From Phycisphaerae bacterium (GTDB lineage Bacteria > Planctomycetota > Phycisphaerae > SM23-33): DNA of 8,761 nucleotides. Of this stretch, positions 1 to 7,291 are shown piece by piece. The stretch spans positions 1-8,761 of the forward strand of contig JAUWQU010000108.1 of NCBI GenBank assembly GCA_030610965.1, in the 5' to 3' direction. How positions within the stretch are numbered: position 1 is the stretch's first letter; every line of letters starts with the position of its first letter. The notes under the pieces were generated by a model. That model searched no databases. It saw only the letters and a program-made list of their open reading frames with translations, and was not told where the DNA came from. Made by a program: the position numbers and the translations under genes.

Positions 1-1
1 G

Positions 2-23
2 CCCAGGGATAGCAATCCCTGGG
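2..23. terminator. Perfect 9-bp inverted repeat downstream of xthA (possible terminator)
   Basis: CCCAGGGAT (2-10) pairs perfectly with ATCCCTGGG (15-23) across a 4-base loop. It lies about 50 bp beyond the xthA stop in the direction of xthA transcription. A second small hairpin, GCGAT/ATCGC at 25-39, sits between it and the gene. The T-tract expected on the minus strand would fall outside the window, so intrinsic termination cannot be confirmed. It could equally end a gene arriving from the left. Confidence 0.45.
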
Positions 24-75
24 TGCGATCACCAATCGCGCCCCCTTGACAGCAAATCCTCGGACGCAGGCGCCA

Positions 76-852
76 TCACCATTCAAACCGCGCGCCGACG
101 AACGTGTGATCGCTGGGCCTTTCCGCCATTCTGGGCTCGGTGTCCACGAAGACTTCCTTCGAACCCGCCGCCGCCGGCGCCGTCGCCCAGACGTGATCGA
201 TGCGCCAGCCCCGGTTGCGCTGGGCGGCCATGGGCATCCGATAGTCCCAGAACGTGTAGACGCCCTCGTCGGGCAGGTGCTTGCGGAAGATGTCCTCCAA
301 GCCCCACGAGACCACCGCGGCAAACGCGTCGATCGTCTCCTGGCAGTAGCAGACGTGCGGCCAGATCCGCTTGGGATCGTACACGTCCTTCGCCTCGGGC
401 GCGACGTTCAGGTCGCCGACCCACACCAGCTTGTCGGCCGAGGCGTCGAAGTTCGCCTCCAGGTACCGCCGCACGCGGGCGAACCACTCGAGCTTGAACT
501 GGAACTTGTCCGAGCCGATCTCCGAGCCCTGCGGTACGTAGGTGTTAAGGATCGTCACGTCGCCAAGCCGCCCGCGGGCCAGGCGCGGGCCGGACTCGCC
601 ATCGTCGTCGCCCAGGCCGAACGACACGTCCGCGAGTTCGTCCCGGCTGACAAGCGCCACGCCGTTGTAGGACTTCTGCCCGCGATAAACTACCCGCCAT
701 CCCGCCTCCTCGAACGCCTCGGCCGGGAACTGTTCGTCAACGCACTTGGTCTCCTGAAGCGCCAGCACGTCCGGCTCGTGGGCCGCCAGCCAGTCCAGCA
801 CGATCCCCAGCCGCGCGCGAACGGAGTTGCAGTTGAACGTCGCTATCAACAT
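76..852 (-). CDS. xthA: Exodeoxyribonuclease III (AP endonuclease, EEP family)
   Basis: This 258-aa protein is a typical full-length ExoIII, an Mg2+-dependent 3'-5' exonuclease and class II AP endonuclease of cytoplasmic base-excision repair. Visible motifs, numbered from the chosen ATG, are FNCNSVR (N7), LQETK (metal-binding E34), SYNGVAL (61-67), NTYVPQG (catalytic Y105), VGDLNVAP (D147, N149), RIDHVWAT (D219) and PSDHTFV (D248-H249). Together they cover the endonuclease/exonuclease/phosphatase active site, so the enzyme should be active. The start at 850-852 is preferred over the ATG 10 codons upstream because AAGGAG lies 6 nt before it and because family members begin with M-x-I-A-T-F/W-N. 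It stands alone on the minus strand, about 160 bp downstream of a small membrane-protein ORF. Similarity also extends to the ExoA subgroup, so the exact subfamily is not certain. Confidence 0.95.
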   Translation of the reverse strand: MLIATFNCNSVRARLGIVLDWLAAHEPDVLALQETKCVDEQFPAEAFEEAGWRVVYRGQKSYNGVALVSRDELADVSFGLGDDDGESGPRLARGRLGDVTILNTYVPQGSEIGSDKFQFKLEWFARVRRYLEANFDASADKLVWVGDLNVAPEAKDVYDPKRIWPHVCYCQETIDAFAAVVSWGLEDIFRKHLPDEGVYTFWDYRMPMAAQRNRGWRIDHVWATAPAAAGSKEVFVDTEPRMAERPSDHTFVGARFEW

Positions 853-858
853 TGTCGG

Positions 859-864
859 CTCCTT
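859..864 (-). promoter_or_regulatory. Shine-Dalgarno site deciding the xthA start
   Basis: On the minus strand AAGGAG ends 6 nt before the ATG at 850-852. No comparable site precedes the in-frame ATG at 880-882. Confidence 0.8.
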
Positions 865-871
865 CCTCACG

Positions 872-1040
872 CAAAGAGGCACGTTCTAACGCAGAGGAGA
901 AGAAACAACAACAGCTTTAGATGGGGATTACACAGATTAGAGGATTACATGGATTAAGAAGAAGATAAAGCTGCTGTTATCTGTGTAATCCTTTAATCCG
1001 TGTAATCCCCCTCTCATGCTTCTTCTTGTTGTTGTTCCTC
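872..1040. repeat. Composite dispersed repeat: two modules in head-to-head inverted arrangement
   Basis: Left copy: a purine-rich module (about 872-911, containing CGCAGAGG, AGAAG and CAACAACA) followed by a GGATTACA-type module (923-956). Right copy: the same GGATTACA module on the opposite strand (979-1010), flanked by the complement of an AACAACAACAAGAAG tract (about 1019-1036). Over 32 positions the two GGATTACA arms (923-954 and the complement of 979-1010) match at 28. A further near-perfect inverted pair (AACAACAGCTTTA, 907-919, against 967-979) sits in the flanks. Together with the small ORF's stop this fills the spacer between xthA and the next gene. It resembles intergenic repeats seen in planctomycete genomes, but I cannot verify copy number. 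Confidence 0.7.
883..911 (-). promoter_or_regulatory. Weak candidate promoter for xthA inside the repeat module
   Basis: On the minus strand, TTGTTG (906-911) and TAGAAC (883-888) are separated by 17 bp and lie about 30 bp upstream of the xthA ATG. They match the sigma70-type boxes only at 3/6 and 4/6. The boxes fall within the purine-rich repeat module, so if real the repeat supplies the promoter. This is inference from spacing only. Confidence 0.25.
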
Positions 1041-1208
1041 GCCGTGCTCTCGCCGTCGTCGCCATTGAATCAGCCCAATATATCCTATCGCCGCCGCGGC
1101 CGAGAGGATCGGCTCGACCGGCACGCGGAATCGCGGATGGTTGGCCGGCCCCGGCAGCAGCCAGGCCGTGAGCACCAGCAGCAGGCACAGCCAGAACGCC
1201 GCCGTCAT
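1014..1208 (-). CDS. Small two-helix membrane protein, hypothetical
   Basis: This 64-aa ORF starts at ATG 1206-1208. Residues 3-19 (about AFWLCLLLVLTAWLLPG) and 31-49 (about VEPILSAAAAIGYIGLIQW) are hydrophobic enough for two membrane helices. They are separated by a short polar turn (NHPRFR) and followed by a basic RRRR stop-transfer stretch. The C-terminus is Glu/Gln-rich (GEEQQQEEA). Codons in the first two-thirds are strongly G/C-ending like the neighbouring genes, which favours a real gene. Against this, the best Shine-Dalgarno (GGGAG) lies about 20 nt upstream, the last codons are encoded by the purine tract of the adjacent dispersed repeat, and I recognise no family. An upstream in-frame ATG at 1353-1355 would run through the palindromic element and is unlikely to be the start. 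Confidence 0.5.
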   Translation of the reverse strand: MTAAFWLCLLLVLTAWLLPGPANHPRFRVPVEPILSAAAAIGYIGLIQWRRRREHGEEQQQEEA

Positions 1209-1411
1209 GGCACGAAAACCGCGCGCAACTCCCGCCCGGTCTGCTATGCTGTTGTCAGCATGGGCGTTGGCAGAGGAGTCGGGTGCCATGCTTCCAGCTT
1301 TGGGGAAGCATGCCGCCGCAAAGCATGCTTCCGAAGACGGAAGCATGGCACCCATTACATGACGAGCGACAGCGCCCTACGACCTAAGACCTTCTGTTCG
1401 AGAGCAAAGTA
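1209..1411. other. Divergent intergenic spacer
   Basis: About 200 bp between the minus-strand small membrane ORF and the plus-strand fusion gene. It holds a short perfect inverted repeat (ATGCTG 1246-1251, CAGCAT 1256-1261) and the larger palindromic element at 1281-1353. TATGCT (1245-1250) is a passable -10 box on the plus strand, but no -35 box is visible at the right spacing, so I do not call a promoter. Confidence 0.6.
1281..1353. repeat. Nested four-armed palindromic element (REP/MITE-like)
   Basis: The outer arms GGGTGCCATGCTTCC (1281-1295) and GGAAGCATGGCACCC (1339-1353) are perfect 15-bp inverted repeats. Inside are a second perfect pair, GGAAGCATGC (1304-1313) and GCATGCTTCC (1323-1332). 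The core CATGCTTCC and its complement therefore occur four times in alternating orientation. The DNA or RNA could fold as one long interrupted hairpin or as two tandem hairpins (1287-1312 and 1324-1347). No coding function or flanking target duplication is visible. It lies in the 5' leader region of the DUF1638-hydantoinase gene, about 60 bp before its start. Confidence 0.85.
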
Positions 1412-4246
1412 GTGGACGACCCGAAACGAGTACACGTGATTGCCTGCGGCGTGCTGGCCGTGGACCTTCAGGCGGCGGCGCAGCGCGTCGGCATCGATGT
1501 TTCTCTGGAGTTCCTGCCCGGCGGGCTTCACCGCACGCCAATGGAACTGCGGCAGCGGCTCCAGGAGCGGATCGACGCGGCGAGCAGGCAGCTACGCGCG
1601 GACATGATCGCGATTGGCTACGGCGTGTGCGGTCTCGGCACGGCCGGGCTGCACGCGAGGAACCTGCCGCTTGCCCTGCCTCGCGTCAACGACTGCATCG
1701 CGCTGTTCCTGGGCTCCGACAAGGCCTACAGGGAACAGTTCGCCAAGTGTCCTGGCACGTACTACATCTCGGCCGGGTGGGTCGAGGAAAACGCCAGGCC
1801 AATCTCGGCCGGCGGCGAGGGCACCGCGGCCTTGTCGCCGTCGGAGATGGAGTCCGAGTTCGAGCGCCTCGTCGCCAAACACGGGCGCGAGAACGCCGAG
1901 GCAATCCGCCACTTCCTGACGAGTTGGCAGCGGAACTACCAGCGGGCGGCGTTCATCGACACCGGCGCCGGCGACGCGAAACGCCGCTACGCCGATATTG
2001 CCGCGGACATGGCCCAACAGTTCGGCTGGCGGTACGAGGAGCTGACGGGCACCGACGATCTGCTGGTCAAGCTGGTCAAGCAGCGCACCAGCGACGACGA
2101 CATTCTCATCGTCCAGCCGCACCACGTTACTGTCTACGACGCGGTGACCAAGCGGCTCGAGGCCGCAGGCGTATGGGAGGCCTCCGCGGCGGCCGAGCGA
2201 AGGCAGGTGCTGCACTTCGACGAGCCCGTCGACGACGGCGCGCCCGCGGCCCGCCCGGTCCGGCTGGGGCTGGGCATCGACGCGGGCGGCACCTACACCG
2301 ACGCCGTCCTGTACGACTTCGCGGAGCGCCGTGTGCTAGGCAAGGCCAAGGCGCTGACCACAGGGTGGGACCTCGGCATCGGCATCGACGAGGCCCTGGG
2401 CCGCCTCGACGCCGACACGCTCCGACAGGTGGACATGGTGGCCGTGTCCACGACGCTGGCCACCACCGCCATCGTCGAAGGCCTCGGCCAGAAAGTCGCC
2501 CTGCTGATAATGCCCCCTTACGGGCTCTTCGAGCCGCCGGACATCACCCATCGCCCCATCGCCGTAATCGCGGGGCGGCTCGAGATCGACGGCACGCAGC
2601 TCGCACCCATCGACGCCGACGAGGTCCGCCGCGTCGCGCGGGAGATGGTCGATAAGCAGGAAGTCGGCGCCTTCGCCGTCACCGGTTACGCCAGCCACAA
2701 CAACCCCGCCCACGAGCTGGCGGTCAAGGAGATCATCCGCGAGGAAACGGGCCTTTCGGTCACGTGCGGGCACGATGTGTCCGAGGGCCTCAACTACCGC
2801 GTCCGCGCCGCCACCGCGGCGCTGAACGCCCGCATAATCCCGCGGTTGGAAGCGCTGCTGGACGAGGTCCGCGACAGCCTGGCCGCACGCGACATCGACG
2901 CGCCGCAAATGGTCGTGCGGTCCGACGGGTCGCTGATGAGCGCGGGCATCGCGCGGCAGAAGCCCATCGAGACAATCCTCTCCGGCCCGGCCGCCAGCGT
3001 CGCGGGGGCAGGCTACCTGACGGGCCTTGAAGACGCCATCGTCGTGGACGTCGGCGGCACGACGACCGACACAGCCGCGCTGGAAGGCGGGATCGTTCGA
3101 ACGTGCGACGACGGCGCTTCGGTCGGCGGCTGGCGGACGCACGTAAAGGCCCTGGACATGCGGACGCTGGGCCTCGGCGGCGACAGCCACATCGTGCTGG
3201 CCCGTCGCAAGCTGCACGTCGGCCCGCGGCGTGTGGCGCCGGTGTCCTGGCTGCTGGCTCGCCATGGCGGCGGCATCGAGGCGCTGGATTGGATCGAGCG
3301 GCACATCGACTACTTCTCACACTCGACGCGCGGGGCGGACATGCTGGCCCTGCAGGAGCACGCCCACGGCCTGACGCTGACCGACGACGAGCAGCGCCTC
3401 GTCGACCTGCTGCGCCGCAGGCCCCACTGCGCCCAGGAGCTTGCCTCGCTGACGGGCTGCCACACGTGGGAGTTCCTGCGGGCAGGGCGGCTCGAATCGA
3501 GCTACCTCGTCGTGCGGTCCGCGCTTACGCCGACGGACCTGCTGCACGTCACCGGGGCGCTGGGGCTCTGGGACGCAGGCGCCGCCGAGAGGATGTGCGC
3601 CGTCTTCGCCCGCCTCGCCGACGAGCAGGCCGAATCATTCGCCGCCCGGGGACTGGAGCGATTCGTCCGCATGCTCGCCACGGAGCTTCTCAAAAAGCAG
3701 ATGGACGGCGAGGTCGATCCGGACACGCTGGACAGCTCGCCGCCGGCCGAGGCGCTAATCGAAAACGCCCTGTCCGGCGGCTCGGATGCCTACCAGGTGC
3801 GGATACGCCTCAAACGGCCTATCATCGGAATCGGCACGCCGGTTCACTGCTTCCTGCCGGCCGCGGCGAAGTTGCTCGAGACCGAGGCGGTGATTCCGCC
3901 GGATGCCGACGTGGCCAACGCCATCGGCGCCATTACGAGCAACGTGTGCATTCGCAAACGGGTCCGGCTGGCGCCCAACGATCAGGGCCACTACGGCCTC
4001 TGCGGCGTGGCCGACTCGCCCTGGTTCGTCAGCTTCGACGAGGCGCACGAGTACGCGGTGGCGCACCTGACCCGGGCCGTGCGAACACAGGCCCGCCAGG
4101 CCGGCACGAGTGAGTCCGCCGTGGAGATCGTGGTCGACGACCGCGTCGCCGACCTCGCCGACGGCGGGCAGGTCTTCCTGGGCCGAACGCTTGAAGCCCA
4201 CCTCACCGGCCGACCCGATCTGGCCCGCCTGGCTTCGACGATGTGA
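1412..4246 (+). CDS. DUF1638-hydantoinase/oxoprolinase (HyuA-type) fusion protein
   Basis: 944 aa from a GTG start with GAGAG about 7 nt upstream; the following residues (RVHVIACGVLAVDL) match the usual beginning of DUF1638. Residues 1 to about 240 are DUF1638, with IACGVL (C12), LPGGLH (H40), GYGVCGLG (C73), PRVNDCIALFLGS (C95) and PGTYYISAGW (114-123). From about 283 on it is a hydantoinase A/oxoprolinase body with ASKHA phosphate loops GIDAGGTYTD (288-297) and VVDVGGTTTD (544-553), LGLGGDSHI (586-594) and a GIGTP adenosine-type loop (806-810). Residues about 658-713 form a helical, possibly winged-helix segment ending in the family's LTPTDLLHV motif. DUF1638 and this hydantoinase branch are, from recollection, found near corrinoid methyltransferases in methanogens and anaerobes, so an ATP-dependent role in C1/corrinoid metabolism is my inference. 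True hydantoin or 5-oxoproline hydrolysis is doubtful because no HyuB partner is present. Its stop is 10 bp from the convergent sulfatase stop. Confidence 0.85.
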   Translation: MDDPKRVHVIACGVLAVDLQAAAQRVGIDVSLEFLPGGLHRTPMELRQRLQERIDAASRQLRADMIAIGYGVCGLGTAGLHARNLPLALPRVNDCIALFLGSDKAYREQFAKCPGTYYISAGWVEENARPISAGGEGTAALSPSEMESEFERLVAKHGRENAEAIRHFLTSWQRNYQRAAFIDTGAGDAKRRYADIAADMAQQFGWRYEELTGTDDLLVKLVKQRTSDDDILIVQPHHVTVYDAVTKRLEAAGVWEASAAAERRQVLHFDEPVDDGAPAARPVRLGLGIDAGGTYTDAVLYDFAERRVLGKAKALTTGWDLGIGIDEALGRLDADTLRQVDMVAVSTTLATTAIVEGLGQKVALLIMPPYGLFEPPDITHRPIAVIAGRLEIDGTQLAPIDADEVRRVAREMVDKQEVGAFAVTGYASHNNPAHELAVKEIIREETGLSVTCGHDVSEGLNYRVRAATAALNARIIPRLEALLDEVRDSLAARDIDAPQMVVRSDGSLMSAGIARQKPIETILSGPAASVAGAGYLTGLEDAIVVDVGGTTTDTAALEGGIVRTCDDGASVGGWRTHVKALDMRTLGLGGDSHIVLARRKLHVGPRRVAPVSWLLARHGGGIEALDWIERHIDYFSHSTRGADMLALQEHAHGLTLTDDEQRLVDLLRRRPHCAQELASLTGCHTWEFLRAGRLESSYLVVRSALTPTDLLHVTGALGLWDAGAAERMCAVFARLADEQAESFAARGLERFVRMLATELLKKQMDGEVDPDTLDSSPPAEALIENALSGGSDAYQVRIRLKRPIIGIGTPVHCFLPAAAKLLETEAVIPPDADVANAIGAITSNVCIRKRVRLAPNDQGHYGLCGVADSPWFVSFDEAHEYAVAHLTRAVRTQARQAGTSESAVEIVVDDRVADLADGGQVFLGRTLEAHLTGRPDLARLASTM

Positions 4247-4256
4247 TGACTGGCGT

Positions 4257-5777
<1,521 letters not shown>

Positions 5778-5782
5778 GTCAG

Positions 5783-5788
5783 CTCCTC
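5783..5788 (-). promoter_or_regulatory. Shine-Dalgarno site deciding the sulfatase start
   Basis: GAGGAG on the minus strand lies 5 nt before the ATG at 5775-5777. It fixes the start immediately before the Tat motif. Confidence 0.85.
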
Positions 5789-5954
5789 TCGTATCGACAG
5801 ACAACTGGGACTGGAAAGCACCCGGGCCTTGGCCCTGGACTGAATCTATTAAACCTTCAGACCGCGCCGAAATCCCGCGCGTATTTCCGCGAAAGGTGCT
5901 CGAAGCGTGGAAACCTGCTCGCCGAAGCGAACGGGCCTTGCTACGCATGAATGC

Positions 5955-6034
5955 ATCCATGTAATCCCTCTCCCTCTTCTTGTGTTTCTCCTTTCTTCTG
6001 ACCTCCGCGCCCTCTGGGCCCTCTGCGAGAGGTC
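5955..6034 (-). repeat. Second copy of the composite dispersed repeat
   Basis: Read on the minus strand, this stretch begins with CGCAGAGGG/CCCAGAGGG units and a purine-rich AGAAGAAAGGAG tract and ends in GGGATTACATGGAT (5955-5968). The same order (CGCAGAGG module, AGAAGAAA tract, GGATTACATGGAT module) is seen on the plus strand at 872-956. Only one GGATTACA unit is present here, against the longer double unit in the first copy. Confidence 0.65.
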
Positions 6035-6046
6035 GCTTCTTTTTCG

Positions 6047-6075
6047 TTGGGTCGCACCCCGCCCGGCGGTAGGCT
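6047..6075 (+). promoter_or_regulatory. Weak candidate promoter for anmK-murQ
   Basis: TTGGGT (6047-6052) and TAGGCT (6070-6075) are separated by 17 bp and match consensus boxes at 3/6 each. The -10 box ends 7 nt before the anmK ATG, so transcription would begin at or next to the start codon and the message would be leaderless. Inference from spacing only. Confidence 0.25.
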
Positions 6076-6082
6076 TTCTTCA

Positions 6083-7291
6083 ATGATTCAGAAAGCTGAC
6101 GACAAGGAAACGCCCGCCGAGCACGTTCGCGCGGTCGGCCTGATGTCAGGCACGTCGTGTGACGGCATCGACGCGGCGCTGGTTGATGTCACGAGCAATG
6201 GCATCAAGCTGCTGGCGTTCGAGTGCTGCCCGTACACCAACGACATCCGCGAGGCCCTGCTGGCACTGAGCTCGCCGGAGACCTGCCGCATCGACGATCT
6301 CTGCCATCTCAACTTCGTGCTGGGCGAACTGCTCGCCGACGCCGTCGTCCGCGTCGCCAGGCGGGCCAAGGTCGAACTGGCCTCGATCGACCTTGTCGGC
6401 TCGCACGGGCACACGGTCTGGCACATCCCTCAGGGCCGGCGTTTTGGCCGGCGAAAGCTCCGCTCGACACTCCAGATCGGCGAGCCGTGCATCATCGCCG
6501 AGCGGACGGGAATAATGACGGTCGCGGACTTCCGCCCGCGCGACATCGCAGCCGGCGGGCAGGGCGCGCCGCTCGCGGGGTACGTGGACTACCGACTGTT
6601 CAGCGACGCCAAACTCGCGCGGGCGATGCTCAATATCGGCGGGATCGCAAACGTAACTTACATCCCGGCGGCGTCCGCGCCGGAGCAGATCGTCGCGTTC
6701 GACACGGGCCCGGGCAACATGGTCATCGACCGCCTGGCCGAGATCGTCAGCGACGGGCAACTTAGCTGCGACCTCGACGGCGCCCTGGCCGCCGAGGGCG
6801 CCGTCGATCGCGAGCTGCTCGCCCAGTACATGAAGCACGACTACTTCGCCCTCAAACCGCCCAAGAGCACCGGGCGAGAAGCCTGCGGCCGAGACTACGC
6901 GGACCGGTTCCACCACGCATGCCAGGCCCGCAAGCTCGGCGACGCGGACATCCTGGCGACCGCCACCGCCCTGACGGCCGGGAGCATCGCCGACGCCTTC
7001 CAACGCCTGCTGGGGGGGCCTGTCGACGAGGTGCTCGTCTCCGGCGGCGGGGCGATGAACTCCGCGCTGATGGCCATGCTCGCCGAGCACCTGGCGCCGG
7101 CGAAGGTTCTGAGCACGGCCGAGGTCGGCCTGGACCCCGAAGCCAAGGAGGCACTGGCGATGGCCATCCTGGCCGTCGAGGCGGCCTACGGGCGGCCTAA
7201 CAACTCACCCGCCGCCACGGGCGCACGCCGGGCGGCCGTACTCGGCAAGATCGTGCCCGGCTCGCGAGCATTGGAGTTGCCCGAACAATGA
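6083..7291 (+). CDS. anmK: Anhydro-N-acetylmuramic acid kinase
   Basis: 402 aa from ATG 6083, close to the usual 370-390 of AnmK. The enzyme hydrolyses and phosphorylates 1,6-anhydro-MurNAc with ATP to give MurNAc-6-phosphate in the cytoplasm, recycling peptidoglycan. Motifs include GLMSGTSCDGID (19-30, ATP loop; Cys where Met or Ala is common), GSHGHTVWH, DFRPRDIAAGGQGAPL, NIGGIANVTY, AFDTGPGNMVID (the Asp at 207 is the catalytic base by analogy to E. coli), KSTGRE and VSGGGAMN near the C-terminus. A TTG 12 codons upstream keeps the frame open but adds residues outside the family. The ATG has only a weak GGTAGG about 9 nt before it. Its TGA overlaps the murQ ATG (ATGA), showing translational coupling and co-function. 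Confidence 0.95.
   Translation: MIQKADDKETPAEHVRAVGLMSGTSCDGIDAALVDVTSNGIKLLAFECCPYTNDIREALLALSSPETCRIDDLCHLNFVLGELLADAVVRVARRAKVELASIDLVGSHGHTVWHIPQGRRFGRRKLRSTLQIGEPCIIAERTGIMTVADFRPRDIAAGGQGAPLAGYVDYRLFSDAKLARAMLNIGGIANVTYIPAASAPEQIVAFDTGPGNMVIDRLAEIVSDGQLSCDLDGALAAEGAVDRELLAQYMKHDYFALKPPKSTGREACGRDYADRFHHACQARKLGDADILATATALTAGSIADAFQRLLGGPVDEVLVSGGGAMNSALMAMLAEHLAPAKVLSTAEVGLDPEAKEALAMAILAVEAAYGRPNNSPAATGARRAAVLGKIVPGSRALELPEQ

Larger units (their letters stand above)
5778..6082. other. Divergent intergenic spacer between the sulfatase and anmK
   Basis: About 305 bp with no credible gene, although frames are open by chance. It holds a small GGGCC-TT-GGCCC hairpin (5824-5835) in the sulfatase leader, an A/T-rich patch (TTTAATAG on the minus strand, about 5846-5853) that could be a -10 region but has no matching -35, and the composite repeat at 5955-6034. 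A small hairpin (CCTCT/AGAGG, 6020-6032) lies at the end of that repeat. Confidence 0.6.

Noticed and set aside
46..51. TTGACA on the plus strand as a promoter -35 box
   Set aside because: No -10 box lies 16-18 bp downstream and no plus-strand gene follows; it faces the 3' end of xthA.
46..957. Long plus-strand open frame of 303 codons opposite xthA
   Set aside because: It is the antisense shadow of xthA: Arg/Val/Pro-rich with no recognisable domain, while the minus strand shows every ExoIII motif.
2336..3304. Long minus-strand open frames within the fusion gene
   Set aside because: GC-rich codon bias leaves antisense frames open; the translations have no domain-like pattern, while the plus strand carries conserved ASKHA motifs.
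1412..4246. Calling the fusion gene a 5-oxoprolinase or N-methylhydantoinase
   Set aside because: There is no HyuB half or neighbouring HyuB gene, the LGLGGDSHI and LTPTDLLHV motifs differ from the usual enzymes as I recall them, and DUF1638 at the N-terminus points elsewhere.
6020..6045. CCTCT/AGAGG hairpin followed by a T-rich run as an intrinsic terminator on the plus strand
   Set aside because: No plus-strand gene precedes it (the sulfatase is on the minus strand), and the hairpin is made of CGCAGAGG repeat units, so it is better explained as part of the repeat.
5778..6083. 102-codon upstream extension of the sulfatase frame
   Set aside because: It runs through the dispersed repeat, is Lys/Arg-rich low complexity, and would bury the Tat signal inside the protein. 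A strong Shine-Dalgarno marks the internal ATG at 5775-5777.
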